64,000 bases of DNA from Istiophorus platypterus (GCA_016859345.1 CM029126.1:7433527-7497526), one strand, 5' to 3'; positions 49,951-63,835 are shown, counted from the first letter of the stretch. The notes: generated by a model from the letters alone, not told the origin. A program made the numbers and translations.

Positions 49951-52900
49951 GGTGAACATCTTCCTGATGATGTGATAGAAACTGCTTGTACCAATTCATT
50001 TTTGAAAGAGCGACAGCCTATGGGGAAACTCCAGCACTTGGCCAGCCAAACAATAATGTAACTTAATAACTTGGTTGAGTCAGTCAGTCAGTCACTGACA
50101 GACATTCGCAACTATAGGACTGGCCCCACTGCTGCGATACAGCAAAAAACTAATCTGAAAAAGTAAGCCCAGTAACATTGGGAAATGAACTTTATTGATC
50201 TATGGTGAGAAAAAATGAGAAAATGTAGCAGAAGTAATTTGGCTGAAGTAAGTAAAGAGGAAACCATAATTTGAGAAAACAGGATGCAGGAAGATCAAAG
50301 TTTATATTTACACATTTATGGAAGTATCTGTTATTCAGCAAGGTCATTTCAAAATGACATCAGACATCTGGTATTTTGTAAAATGTTACCTGATTTTTTT
50401 TGCAGAAAGCTAGAGAGAACTTACTGCGTGGCAGTTACTCAATAATGAGCTACAACTGCTATTAGACCCATTTTAGAGGGAATATCATGATCTCCCATTA
50501 CCAAGGAAGATTTCCTTTCTTTTTTTGACACTTTAGTACATTTCTAAATTATATCTAATCACAAAACAGAAATATTGTGCCTAGGCAAAAAAAACAAACC
50601 AAAACAAAAAAAAAACAGTTATGTGTATGGCTAAACAGCCTATTTGGCATGAGAAAAAAATAATTTAAAAACATGAAATCATTGAGTTTATATGATTGCT
50701 TTGCATTTGCTTTCAAACAACAATCCATTGTACTCTAATGCATGTAATCTATGTTCTGATAATCATTCATTGTTACGTGTATTAAACTGTGTGCAAAAAC
50801 TATGCAGTGTACTGTGTTTTGTCTCATTATTTCACAACATTATCTAAAGTCCGCTGCCAGCCGACACTGCATTACAGCACATAAAACATTAGTCATGCAG
50901 ACAATAACAGAGCAGCAATACCACAAACTTTTTATACAACAGTCCTCATATGCATTATACACTGGTCCATAAATGTCAGAGGGAGCAATATTTTACTCAA
51001 GGGATAGCTGCTTAATGATTCATAACCACATATCTAAAAAACTATGAAATGATTAATAGGTTGTCTATTTTCACTTTGTTGTGAGTTATCAACACAATTA
51101 AAGATAATAAGTGCAGCATTCTTTACAGCTGTAGCTAGGCAACTAATGAAGTCCCCTCGCAGTTAGACAGTCATGGATTCAAATCACACTGCTGCTCCTC
51201 TAAATTAGTTTTTGTGTTTTGTCCTGCATCCGCCTGTGGGCTGTGGTTTCAACAGGTTGTTAACTTGCCCGGGTTGTTTTGAAGCCCTTGCATTTTTTTT
51301 GTAAAATATAGGGCTGAAAATCCAATTCTTTCCCTTTCTTTGTTACAAACATATACATGGAGAATATATCTTAAGTCAGTGGCGTGGCGCATCAGGACTA
51401 GCAAGGCAAGCAGCGCTTGACCAGTTAGAACATTACCTTAGTGGAAGCGGTATCTCGTAACATCTCAGAATAACAGTCGGTCCCGTTTTGTGTTCATTTT
51501 GTGGTTTACTGCCCTCTTGTGGCTGCAGTGGGCTACTGCCTCTGTGACTCTGTCCTTTCTGTGATTTTCGTGGGCGTGCCTGTCTCACTTGGACAAAGGC
51601 TGGGGCTTCTTCAGCTCTGCTTGCCTATATCTCTAAAAGTCACCACTCCCCACCGCTGCAGGCCAATGCCAGTTAAAACGGTTTCTTCGATTTGAAGAGA
51701 AACTGCCAGAATTTCCAAATATCTTACAATTTTTAAATTTCCGTAATCACAAGATGCCACTCCCCTCATTTTCTGTATCTCTATACTGTACGGCTAACCA
51801 CAAATTGAGTTAACTTAGACTCTAAATAGAGCTTTTTAAAATCCCACACCAGCAAGATCAGTGCTAAGCTAATTTATTTGAAGTTAAACTCTTTTTTTTA
51901 ACCAGTATTAAGGATGTTACTTTGCACTTTTGTTTCTACTTTTTGTAATGCACTATGAACTATATTTTTGTACTAATGGTACAAATTACAAAATTTGATT
52001 ACATCTTGAATTCTTGTCTTTTTTCCTCTTTTCACGTCAACCTGTCCCTTTAATTACGACTCTTTCTCTCCACATCTGTCTGTCTTTACATCACCGTCCC
52101 TTTCTATTTTTTTACATCTCAATTTAAAGGAGAGACCATTGACACTGGTTCAGAAATTGATTACTTTCGTCTAACCATCTTCTCTCACCAGCCAGTTGGA
52201 ACCTTTTGTTCTATTCTGTATCTTCCGTTTAATTTCATTTCAGCGTTGACTGATTTTGAAGGGTGGCGTTATGGGCTTTGGCTTAAAGTCTCCCATGCTG
52301 TCAGAATGGGTAAGCAGCTTTCTAAATGTGAGAGAAACCCACGGGACTATAGCCACACACAAAATGTCACTACCATGCAGAATAATCCTGGGGCCGAAAG
52401 GCTTAGCGAGTGTAGTTTAATTGAGGATACGATGCTGGGATGAAACAAACCGTAGCCTGCCCGGTCTGTGTCATGATGTGAAAACCTGCAAGATTTCAAG
52501 TTTCTTCACAGACTCTAACAAACTACCCCACTGTGGAAAAAGAGGTCTGTGTAGTACGACACAACCTTAGTGTTTTACAATTTGTTTAAGTCACGGTGGT
52601 GATCCTAGCTTGAAGCTGGGAAATAGAAAGAGGAGGTGCTTTAACAGTCAATTCATTCCGTGCAAGAAACTCTTCACTGTACCGACTTATTTCCTTTTTT
52701 CAAATGAAGAAGGTGAAAAACAAAGAAAGAAAAGACAAAGTAATGAGCGAAAACTGTCCATGACCTCTAAAAAATCAAAGATTTACTCAAGGCATACACA
52801 TCAGAGGTAGCTGTAACACTGACTGATACAGACAGAGTTACATTATATTTCAGGCCTGTCATTGATGTTTTTATTCACACTGATTTGCGGTGAGTAAACA

Positions 52901-54069
52901 AGCTCAACATTTGAAGCAAGGATAATGTTCCAGCGGGAAACAGTTTCCACTCCACAGGGTTGATGGAAACCATCCTATAGCACCTGCAAAGAACCGTAGG
53001 TATGTTTGGAATCGTCCCACACTAGCACTGCTATACGGGAGGTCTTTCAGTATGAATAGACTCTGGACAGTTTTTTGTTTTTTTTTTTTTGACCCAATCA
53101 GAGGTCGCTTGAAGGTTTTTAAAGTGGAGCAGTGCATGCTGATTATCAGGCTTTTTTTTGGTGACATTACTGCTGGAGTGTGGTGCTCCAATTTGCAAAT
53201 GTAAGACTTTGATTGATGGCTTTTAAGTATATACACAATTGCTTGTAAAGCTAGTCATTAAATCCAAAATTTGCCCAAAGTGTTGCTTTGAAGAGAAACT
53301 TTAAATGACTCTGATTGACTTTGTGTGCTGCAATGTGCCCCAAAGTTCCATCTTTTCAGTTCTGCCAAAAGAGAGTTATTAGCTTTGCACATCAGTCAAT
53401 GTTTGGATCATTCGGAACTACACAAGAAGAAACTTGTTATTTTGTGAAGTGTGAGAATCTTTTCCAACACCACAACTTTTACTTATTGAACAAAAAAACA
53501 CTGTTACAGTCAGTTAATTGCAAATATTAAGATGTAAGAAATTGTATTTGTTGGTGTTAGTGATATTATTCTGAGATATTATTATTGTGTTCTGCAACAC
53601 TGCATCATCTGGAGTAGTAGCTTATCTGAGAGCTGTCATATTTCCACAAGCAGTCTCTGCCTAGGATTGGTATTAAAAGACATGGTCTTTGGGGTCAGGT
53701 TAAAAAATGAAATGATAAAAATTATTAAAAAATGGGGTTACCTTTACTCTGTCAGATGTCCTGAGAAATCAGTCTCTGTACACTGCAAATCTAGACAAAT
53801 AGCCACAAATATAACAAGACACAATGTTGACTTTTGGGAGAGAAAAAGACAAACTTTGTGAGTCCAGGGGCCTCTCTGAAAGTCTAATAAGAGAGACAAA
53901 TGGACCTGTGACTTGGGGGGTTATTCCTTTTGGAGGACACATTTATGACCCCTTTATAATTCAATTCCCAAGGTGTAGTGCAGATCAGTAAAATGCCATA
54001 CAAGCTAGAGGGCTGGGGCTGGTTTGTGCCTTTGAATTGACACGATCTGATTTGTGAATCCTTAGAGAA
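49951..54069. other. Gene-free stretch
   Basis: Around 51370-51600 lies text (GTGGCGTGGCGCATCAGGAC..) that resembles a dispersed fish repeat but I cannot place it. The words at 51180 (GATTCAAATCACACTGCTG) are box-B-like but lack a box A at the right distance, so no tRNA or SINE is called. No protein-coding gene is visible on either strand. Confidence 0.5.
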
Positions 54070-54330
54070 GCCCAGAAGGGACTTGTATTAATTTATGCGT
54101 AATTCCATTGTGATTTATTTTGTCTTTTATCCACGTATGAAATGTCCAATATGTCTGCCTCCACGGGGAGAATGATGAATAATGGTTGTCAGCCTAGGGT
54201 GACGCATGGGACCTGCGCTAAACTCTGTCACTAGCCTGTATCATCCTTCGCTCTCCAAAGTGCCTGCTGCAGATGCACATCGCTCAGTCATTTTGAGTTA
54301 AAAATGACAAGGCTGGCATTAAATCCCTCA
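54070..54330. promoter_or_regulatory. Candidate conserved non-coding block
   Basis: Repeat-free, compositionally balanced text with TTAATTTATGCGTAATTCCA, AATGATGAATAATGG and CACATCGCTCAGTCATTTTG. It stands out from AT-rich flanks. Only texture supports it. Confidence 0.2.
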
Positions 54331-57300
54331 AAGCTAAGTTTGCTGGAAATAGGCTATACTCTAAAAATCAATGACAGAATAAAGCTAACATGCAGTTAGG
54401 CATTAGAACTGCAGTATATTTACATTTTAGCTAAGCCAGAGCAATTTCACAATGAGAAAACAGGATTGGGCTCAGTGACCCATCAGGTTAACATAGTAAG
54501 TCAGTAGTATCATCGACACTGACTTGCACCTGTTATGTCAAAAGAACCATTTCTGTGTTTTATCATCTAAATCCTTTTTATTCTCTTTCTTAAAAGTTAA
54601 TATATTTTAGGTTACTTGAGTTGAACTTTTCAATCTAAACAAATCATTTTCCAATATAATATTGGGGCAATTGGCTCATCCAACCATCATAAAACCACTG
54701 ATAAACAGTTGCTGTTATAGTCAGTATCCTAGGAGAAGTTTGGACATCAGTCAGCGAAAACTTCTTTCACGTTTCCAAAATATGTGATTGTGCTTCAATT
54801 TATTAATTTCTTCCTCATCCGCCACCTCCTGATCTAACAAACGGTGATGAGGGAGTTGCCCGTTGAGGCCGACAATCCTTTACAGCTCGGAATCGAAGGC
54901 TACACAACATCCATTTTTGAGTGAGCCAGTCATAGTAGGAAGTGACTTAAATCCCCTTTATAAATATATTCCATATACATAGATCAAATCACTGGGAAAT
55001 ACATCACATCATGGAAGAGCAAAAACACAAACTGCTGCTTCACTGTCAATTCAAGATTCAACCATTATGTTTTACCAGAATGTTTCACTCTGGCTCTGGT
55101 GGATTTTCTTTTCCATTTCGCCCCCTTGAATCAACTTCAGACTCTCAACTCGATACTGTAAGTTTAAACTGATCACCTGGGCTTTCTCTAATGTATAGCA
55201 GTCGAAAAGACAGGTTGACATGCAGGCAGATGCTAGATCCTCTTCTCCTCCCTCCTCTACATCAAGTGGTCCCCTCAGTAATCATAACCACTCCAGCTGT
55301 TTCACACCCGCTTTTCCTAGCCCTTCCACCAGTTGTTGCCAGTGAGTTTCCTCGCTCACTTAACCCTAGTGCAGTGGATATCTTAGAGCTGTTCCCTTAG
55401 TTTTCCAGTCTTCATTATCTTATGCCTCCCTGTATCTGTTTGTGATCATCCCTCTGCCTTTAACCACTGCTTCCCTGCCTCAGCCCTAGTTTGAACTAAA
55501 GTCTGTGACCCAGTCTCATTCTTCTGGAGTGTGAAAAAGTTGTTGCATTGGTAAGGAATCAAACACAAGCCTTGAGCACATCATTTGAGACTTCTAGCAC
55601 TGATGCAACAATGCTGTCTTGTGACAGAATGGACAGGAGGTACAAGCAGGTCCTCTAGAGGCCCCAGTCCATGTGTACTCACACTTCCTGCATTGCTGAT
55701 AGTCTTGCCACTGGCCAGAGTTCTCTTCCAGTTCCTGTGAGCTGCCCTTTTCATCTCTATATTTTTGTTACAATAAAAATACACACGCTTTGGCAAGCTA
55801 AAGCAGCCTGCCAGGGTGCTGTCAAGTCATTGTTTAATTTTGGCAGCAGCTTGCTCTAGGGACACGGACAACTGCTATCTCTGCTCTGACCTCAGCCCCT
55901 CTTTCTGTGAGAGCAGTTTAACAACATTTTGCACAAGTGAAAAATAGCTAGAATAACTTTTTTTTTTTTTGGGGGGGGGGGTCCCAAGATGTATCGAAGA
56001 ACAAATGGTGAGTTATGTCAATCTATTTTTTCTATGTGACTCACACAAAAAGGCACCTTAACGATGCAATGCCATCATGTTTTAGTGCGTCCTGCATCCA
56101 GCCGTAGTTGCAGGGACCTCTACCAAGGCCACTCACCACTGAAAAGATAACATAAAGAAAGCATAATTTTGTATTATAATATCATTATAAACTCCGGCTA
56201 ACACTAATCCCTGGTTTAACCGTAAGTATATTTAGCTCAACGGTTCCCAATCCGTGCGTCCAGCCCCCAGAAAAGGTCACATGGCAAATTGCTTTTTTTT
56301 AAGACACTCAACTGGATTATTTTAGGACTATTTGAATTCATTTAAATTAATAAAGAAAGACAAGACTTTGCTTTGTTTTACGGGGTAACAGACCAAAACA
56401 GATGGAAACCACTGGTTTAGTCATATGACCTCCTCATGTCGCACAGCTATTATCAGCACTGGTTAAATTAAACTGTTAAATAGATTTGTTCTTATTATTA
56501 ATTTCACATTCCTTGATAAGCTTTTTAGAAGCCAATCTGAAACAAGTATCTTCCATCATACTATAGATATTGGGCTGTCTGCTTGTGCTCCTTCATGAAT
56601 AACTCATTCATGGTGTTCAGGGATGTGTGATTATGATGCATTATTCAACAGATGGAATAATTCATATCGAGAACTCAGGTATACATCAACAATCTAACTT
56701 CACAGTAAGGATCTGTGAAATGCAGACTGTATTGATGTGCATGTGACGTAAACCAGCTGTAGTCTGTACATCTCATCGGTGCATTCCTTCCTTCCTTCCA
56801 AGTATAAATGATGTTCCATCAGTGAGTTTCTCAGGGGCTGACTCACTGCCCTCACAAACACCTCCACCCCCTGCTGAGATTAGAATGATCTGTTGTGGCG
56901 TTAATTGATGGGTGTGGATAACACCATGGCACAATGTCAGGCATGCACCACACAAATTACGTCACTGATCAAACCAAGGGTCTAAGCCCCAGGACACATT
57001 GTAGATGAGTTTTACATTTAAAAAAAAAAATAAATAAATAAAAATTCCTCATTAATTTATGAAAAGGTCACATCTCACATCGCAATTATGTGGCCATTAG
57101 TGAGCATGCTTTTCAAAAGAATCCATCTATTTTGTACTATACTTGTTCAGAATATATACATTCTTGCCTCTTTATAATCCTCCCTGCTGTGGTTAATTTA
57201 ACTTTAGATTTATATGCAAAAAAACTCCAATGAGCCATAAATGCTGTAGGAGGGTTATGAAATGAAAAAGGCATTAATGCAAAGAAGCTAAAAGAGAGCA

Positions 57301-57670
57301 ATTTTATTTCAGTTTCTTTTTATTTCTTTTCTTTTTGTTTTTAAAGGAAAAGGCTGGTTGTGCTGTTTTTCTCATAGTAGTATATCAGCATCTATGTTTT
57401 CAAGGATTATTGCCTTGATATAAATTCCCTGGATTGTCTTTAAGGGAGTGATCTGTTTACCTGTCTGTAGGGAGGTTCGTCTGTTTTCTGCCTATCTTTA
57501 GAACTGTATTTTCATCTTGTTCTCATTCTGCCTGTCTGTGAAATAAGCAGCACGTCTGGTTGCTTGTCTGTCTGTTAGTCTATTTGTCTGCTTGTGGCCT
57601 GTCAACCTGTGAGTGACGTGACTGTATTTAACAAAAAGTTTGTTGCTCTGAAGTTTTTCACGAGCTTTCA
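54331..57670. other. Gene-free stretch
   Basis: A T11-G10 junction lies near 55959-55981 and a TGTC-rich degenerate tract at 57465-57615. A repeat-free patch is at 56570-56700 (TGATTATGATGCATTATTCA). The proline-rich frame at 55191-55400 has no family match. No gene. Confidence 0.5.
57465..57615. repeat. Degenerate (TGTC)n-like tract
   Basis: CTGTCTG, TTGTCTGTCTGTTAGTC and similar words recur with interruptions, so this is a worn tetranucleotide microsatellite. Confidence 0.65.
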
Positions 57671-58210
57671 GCAGTGGTAGAAGCAGCATTCAGATCCTTT
57701 ATTTAAGTAAAAGGAGCATTACAATAAGGTAAAAATACTCAGATTGCAAAATGTAAAAGTCCCGTATTCAAAATCCTGTTTAAGTAAAATTACCAGAGTA
57801 TTATAAGCATTAATACCAGTACCTGTTATACCACCTTATGACCTAATTAGGTTGCTAATACGAATGTGTCAATATGTAAGTAGAATTTTGCTAATGTAGC
57901 TGGTTGTGTTGGAGCTAGTTTTAACTACTTTATGTACAGTTTGAAGTTTAGTCCAGTGGTTCCCAACCTGGAGGTCAAGCCCATCCAAAGGGCCAAAAGA
58001 TACATCTAAGGGGTCATGACTTAAAGGGAGAGTAAAGATAACGAAAAGTTTGGCTATACACAAATGTGACTACAAAAAAAAAAAAAGTGCAATATTACCC
58101 TATGAAATGAAGTGGAGTAAAACTATAAGGAACATAAAATGGAAAGTACTTAAGATCTTCACTTTAGTACAGCACCTGAGTTAATGTTTATAGTTACTTT
58201 CCACTTCTGC
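57671..58210. mobile_element. Dispersed fish repeat (AAGTAC-motif family), copy 2
   Basis: It begins GCAGTGGTAGAAGCAGCATT CAGATCC-like and continues TTATTTAAGTAAAAGGAGCA, TAAAAATACTCAGATTGCAA and ATGTAAAAGTCCCGTATTCA, then closes with GGAAAGTACTTAAGATCTTC and TAGTTACTTTCCACTTCTGC. The interior holds a second fish repeat phrase (CCAGTGGTTCCCAACCTGGA, 57954-58020) that may be nested. It is the best-preserved of the three copies. Confidence 0.8.
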
Positions 58211-58557
58211 CTTTAATGGTGTAAGGAGGAAAAGCTGAAGGAAATTGATGGATGTCAGTGGTGGAGGCGTCAGGAAGGGGTTTTAGTGTGGAATCAGAAC
58301 TCTGAGACTTTTAACTTCATAACAGCAGGCAGAAGTGACAACATAATCACCAGCCTCCACTCAAAACAACGCCTGTGATGAGCAGGGATGTATTGTTTCA
58401 AACCTTCATGCTACATCTTCTGTAACATAATAAATCATAGTAAAATTACTTCTCACCACATGCCTTGGATTCTACCACACCAAACAAAATCACTGAATAA
58501 CAGACTTTTTGTTGCAACTTTGTCGGACTCTGTAAAACCTCGGACCCACTTGAAACT
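58211..58557. other. Gene-free stretch
   Basis: Nothing recognised between two repeats. Confidence 0.5.
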
Positions 58558-58842
58558 AGAACTGCAAAAATTTGTTGATGGATCATTTAGTAAAAAAAAA
58601 ACAACAAAAAAAACAAAAACAATCAAAAGCAATTTTGTGATTCAAATAATCATTTTAGTGATTTTTCTTAAGGAAAAACATTCCCTGTTTTCTGCTTCTC
58701 AAATGTGAGAATTTACTGCTTGGTAAAGCAGTGTATATCTTTGGGTTTTGGACTGTTGGTTGGACAAAAAAAGACATTTTAAGATGTCACTTGGACCATG
58801 GGCAGATAAATCAATAATGGATATAACTATTAGTGTCAGCCC
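58558..58842. mobile_element. MITE-like repeat (GGGCTGCAAC family), copy
   Basis: It starts AGAACTGCAAAAATTTGTTG and ends TTAGTGTCAGCCCT, the inverse of an AGGGCTG start. The interior has AATCATTTTAGTGATTTTTC, TTCTGCTTCTCAAATGTGAG, TTTGGGTTTTGGACTGTTGG and GGACAAAAAAAGACATTTTA, the standard family order. Confidence 0.75.
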
Positions 58843-60967
58843 TACTTGAAAGACCATGAAACAAATACAGGTGTTTGTTAAAAGTTTAAAAAAGGTTTAG
58901 ATCAAACCCAACCGTGCAGCATACCATCTGTCTATTAGAGTCAATGCACCCATTGATCTTTTCATAGCCTCCATGTTCCTGATTTCTTTGTGTTGTTAAT
59001 GGTTAAATCATTTTCAAAAACACATAACACAAGAAGCACACAGAAAATAAAAGCCTTATACTCTAGCACAGTTACCGTAGACAGAGCTCTTACAATCCAC
59101 GAACATCTCTTTGGAAACAAAACAACAGTAACAGTAAAACAGTAAAAAAAATCGGTCATTATCCATTGTGTTTGTCAAACAGTGCATGACAGACACTGCT
59201 GATAGATAAAGGATGCTACCGATGCTCAATGCATTATCATTTTCTAGCCCATCTGTTTTTAATCTGCCTCTTCATTCCTTATTTCCCTTCTAAAAAAAAA
59301 AAGTTCTTTCTTTAGATGTTACGATTTTGTGTAGAGAAATGTGTGTCCTAAAGAAATTTAAACTAAAACTGTAAAGCTGGATTAGTGGGGATTCTGTAAA
59401 ATGTCTCAGCTGCGCTAGATTTCAAATAGAAATTGATTACACGGCTTATCCTCACCCTGAGACCTGAACCAGAGCCAGAATCTGCCCAGTCCAACCTGTG
59501 TTTACTGAATTAGATCAAAGGTTTTGCTCAGTCTTTGTGACTCAAACAGGCTGGTGAGGTGAGAGATGCAAGATACATTTGATTTGCTGTGACAGCGCAA
59601 AGGATGATTCATTGATGATGTTCTTGAAGTGCAAGAGCCCACAGAAGTACATCACATATCCTCAGTTTGTGTCCAACAACATCAAAGCCTTTTCTCCTCT
59701 CAGGAAAGCCTCCGCTGTGAATTAATTTGGCGACAAGGGGAAAAGGAAAAGGCTCTTGCACGATCAAATTCACTGAAGCGTAACGTGAAAACAAGGTGCT
59801 GTGCTGGAAATGGTGTCAAACTGAGCAGCAAAGCACATATTTCATTGATTATTGTGCACTTTCCTTGAAACTCAAGTTAGTTTGAGTTTCAAAGGGAATT
59901 GTCACACCAGGACTGAGATGTCATAGCGAAAGGATATTTGGTTACAGGTTGTTCATCATTAACAAAATTTATGGTGTCAACCAGTGCTGTTTTTTTTAAC
60001 CTGATGAGACAAAAGCAGATGATAAGACTTACTTTGATAAGAGCAGTTCATAAGGTTTTCATTTACTGGTTTCCCAGCTTTTGATTACTCAGTTGTTTTT
60101 TGCCATTTTAATTTTATCAAGTCCAATAGTGCTTTCAAATGGTGTCACGACTGCAGTGCCTCTCTGCTGTGGTATTCATGATTTCGAGATTAGATCATCC
60201 AGAAACCATCTGATAGCTCTTAAATTAATACATTTGTTGAGGCAAAATCTATTTCTTCCTTATTTCTCAGAATAATGTTGAAATGCAAAAAACACAAAAT
60301 CCTCATGTAAAAAGCAGAGGAACAAGTTCCATTTAAAGCCAGAATGATCTCCAAGGCTTAAAACAGAGGCGGGGGTGTTTATCATGTTGCAGCCAGGTGG
60401 CATATTGTAATGATACTGGTTACAGTGGAGAAGTCAAACAATAACCTAATTAAAATGAACCATCAAAGTAAATCACGCCAGGATGTTGCTGTCTATATCA
60501 AGGTATCACTGAACATAACCCACTGACAACAGACAGCTTTAGGAGAGTCAGTTTGTTTACATAAAGATCAGTTAAGTGCGATATTCGGGAAAGGCAGAAA
60601 TCAATAAGGATTTTATCGTGATTACTCGTTAGTAGATTGTCTTTGCTTTGGCGGAACAAATCAATCTGTGCTTTACATGGTAATCTATCTTATTGCAAAG
60701 GCAATTTCAGTAAAGGCTGGCTGTGTGTTTAACTAAATTTTTGCCAAATGAAAGTCTGTCAGTCCGTCTGAGATAAGATCGATCACTCCTTTTGTGTTCT
60801 TAACTTCGGAGCTTTGAAACTGATGTTTAAATTATCTCACTTTAGACAGGGAATTATGACCTTTGGAGTGCTGCTATTCCAGTACATCTGAAATAATTAG
60901 TTATAAAAAATTGTTTTGGCTGCTTTTCTTTAACACTGAGCTAATAGTCAGGAGAATCTATATATAA
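58843..60967. other. Gene-free stretch
   Basis: No gene or clear element recognised. The AAACTCAAGTTAGTTTGAG inverse phrase at 59868-59892 is a small hairpin. Short open frames have no family features. Confidence 0.5.
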
Positions 60968-61375
60968 GAAAGTACTAAAGTTAAAGTACAAAAGTATTAG
61001 CGCCATATTAGCACCTATACTTAAAGTACTGCAAGTAAATTAACACATTATGACAAATTTCAGAATAATATTCAATGTATCAGTAATTATAGGTAATGTA
61101 TTGAATACATTACTTCTAATTATTGATACATTAACTGTACATCACTTTAATGTTGCAGCTGGTAAAGGTGGGGCTGATTTTAATTCCTTTATATATGGCT
61201 GGGTAGCCATATATATTCATACGTCATAAATCTTGTTGATATCTGCCTCTTGTAGTGTAAAATAGCCTAAAATGAAAGTACTCACATAAAGTAAAGGGAC
61301 CTCAACATTGTACTTTTGAACAGTACTTGAGTAAATATATGCTTAGGATATGAAGTGGAAGATCACCAGGAATAT
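60968..61375. mobile_element. Dispersed fish repeat (AAGTAC-motif family), copy 3
   Basis: Phrases AAAGTACTAAAGTTAAAGTA, GCACCTATACTTAAAGTACT, GTACATCACTTTAATGTTGC, AGCTGGTAAAGGTGGGGCT and GAAAGTACTCACATAAAG belong to the same family as 57671-58210. Two hairpins lie inside: GTAATGTATT with its inverse at 61093-61113, and TATATATGGCT with its inverse at 61190-61215. Confidence 0.7.
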
Positions 61376-62359
61376 TTAATGACAAATAAAAATTTCTGTG
61401 AAATAAACATTAAAATAAATGTGATCTCACTTCAAGGACACTTTCAAGGATCAATGACATTTCACAGAATCTTTTCAAAGATGAAAATATAAGGTGACTT
61501 TAATGCAAGAAAAATATTTTCTAAACACGATTTAGCGTGTTATGGGGAGCTAATGAGCAGACTGTACAGAAAAACAGGTAATGCTGCCATGAGAAGTAAT
61601 CCATCTAAATTTACCAGCTATAGATTTTTTCCAGAGAAGGAAACACAATTTGGAGCAGATTTTTTAATCTGCTAGTACAGTGCATCAGCATCTCCTCTCT
61701 GAGAGCAATTAAGAATGCAGCATGAGAGCACAGAAAAGGAAGAGAAAAACATCGCAACAATCACATTCACTTCTCCAAGTCCTGATTTCACAAACGAGCA
61801 GATTCCAAGACCATGCATAATTTATGAGCAAACTGCTGCCCTAACTTGGCTTCCACCACAAAATATAATCTATCTAATTGTAGTAAAGCAAGGAAACGCT
61901 CAGGGCTGCAGGTGGAATAAAAATCATTTAAGTAATGCTTTTTTAACAAAATTTGAAAAAAAAAAACTATCTACAGAAAACTACACAGGCTGATACTGAT
62001 TTTAAATGCCAAGAGTTCATAATCCAACTCCAAAATTAAATGTTTGTGTTATGTTTTTGTATTTTGGTAAATTTGATTCGATTACCTCTTTACTACAAAA
62101 GTAAGCAGGAGCTGAGGTCTTATAACTGACGCTCAAGAGGCCAAAAATATTTTAATGGTTTAGTTTGTTTATTCACGGGAGACTTACAATGTTTCAGGTT
62201 AGATTAAACCATTAAACCTTTCATTATTGAGTAAAACACAGCTTTTCTTTCTTATGCAAAATATGCCATAAATTACCTAGTCAGTGTCTAAAGTAATTCA
62301 GGAATATGATCCCTCCAACAATGTCAGGGGCTGTATAGAGTAAGGGTGAATCTGCCTGC
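61376..62359. other. Gene-free stretch
   Basis: No gene recognised. The open frame at 61715-61993 has no family features. Text near 62340 leads into the LINE. Confidence 0.5.
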
Positions 62360-63835
62360 AAGTAATACTATTTATGTATATCTTTATTGAAATCTTAGTG
62401 CTGCATTTGATTTAAAGGAACAGCAATAGGCTGGTTAAAGTCATATTTATCTGATAGATTCTAGTTGGCTCACGTTAACAATGACTCTTCCATGCACACA
62501 AAACTTAGTCATGGAGTTCCGCAGGGCTCTGTGCTCAGACTGATACTTTTCACCCTATATATATGCTTGATTTAGGCAATATTTTCAAAATTGAAGTTAT
62601 TGTATTTCGCCCTTAACATTGCAGAAAGAAATGATCTTATCATATAGTTTTTTTTGAATGGCATTACCCTGGCTTCCAGCTCTACTGGAAGGAACCTTTG
62701 GGTAATTTCTGACCAGGACATGTCCTTTGCTTCATACAGAACAAAAGAGCCTTCTCCCACCTGCAGAATTCTGTGAAATTTTATAAACGGCCTGTCTCAA
62801 AAGGGTGCTGAAAAACAAATCCATGCATTTGTACTTCGAGACGACTGGAATTCCAGTAGACCAGTGTTCGAGTAACTTTGTGAAAAGCCTCCAGGTGAAC
62901 CAAAATGCTGTAGAGTGAGCCATAACAGGAACTAGAAATCAAGAGGATTCGAAATTCTTCTCCTTAACTACGAAAGTAGTCAAAATGCAGGCTTACTTGT
63001 AAAGTTTCCAATAGTAGAATGGGAGGCAGAGCCTTCAGCTGTCAGGCTCGTCTCCTGTGGATTCAGCTCCCTCCCAGTTTAGGTTTGGGAGGCAGACTCG
63101 CTCTCAACGTTTAAAATTAGGCCTACAACCTTCCTCTTTGATAAAACTTATAGTTAAACTTGGCTCAGGTGATTCCTGAACAATCTTTTAGTTATGCCAA
63201 GGCTCCTTTTGAAACTCCTTTGACGCACAGAGCACTTCTTCTCCCTAGGCTCCTTTAAACAGAGGTTTCCCATTATGAAGACCTCTCATTATTGTGGCTG
63301 TGCTTGTTCACACAGAACCAAACAAAGCCGCCATACCCTTTTATAACCCCATTTATACATCCTTGAACAGGCTGTATAAAAAGGGGCCTCTCTCTCCCCA
63401 TGCTTTTATCTCACACTACTGCAGGTTATTAACATTGTGTCTTCTCTTCCCTGTAGTTTTTGCTTTTTCTCTCTGTCCTCATTTTGCAGATAACTCGGAC
63501 CGTTTGTCACTATTAATAACAATAATTGATGCTGCTATTATTGTCATTGTTAATGTTATGATTACACCTACATGTGTCACTGTTATTATCAACAATATAA
63601 CGGTCTAATAGTGCCTGAATACAACAGTTGTCATCCCCCATCCTCACTCCTCTCTCCTCTCAAACCAACTGGTCGAGGCAGATGGCCCCCCACCCTGAGT
63701 CAGGATCTGTTCGAGGTTCCTTCCTTTCAGGTTTCTCTCTATAAGATTGTTAGGTCTTGACCTTATTCTGTAAAGTGCCTTGAAATAATGTATGTTATGA
63801 TTTGGAGCTATATAAAGTGTTTATTCAACTGTATG
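62360..63835 (+). mobile_element. L2-like non-LTR retrotransposon, 5'-truncated, decayed
   Basis: Reverse-transcriptase words appear on the + strand: NLSAAFD (about 62390), then after a deletion KGTAIGWLKSYLSDR (about 62415-62460) and GVPQGSVL..ILFTLYI (62513-62565). The frames are broken by stops and shifts. Downstream come worn RT-thumb phrases and a long non-coding 3' tail with GGCAGATGGCCCCCCA, GAGGTTCCTTCC and AAGTGCCTTGAAATAATGTA, then TTTGGAGCTATATAAAGTGT at the end. This 3' signature is the one I recall for fish L2/Maui-type LINEs. The element is dead; no complete ORF remains. The 5' limit is approximate, because a segment between SAAFD and KGTA is missing. Confidence 0.88.

Noticed and set aside
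51140..51210. tRNA-like box B words (GATTCAAATC)
   Set aside because: No box A at the required distance and no cloverleaf; not called as tRNA or SINE.
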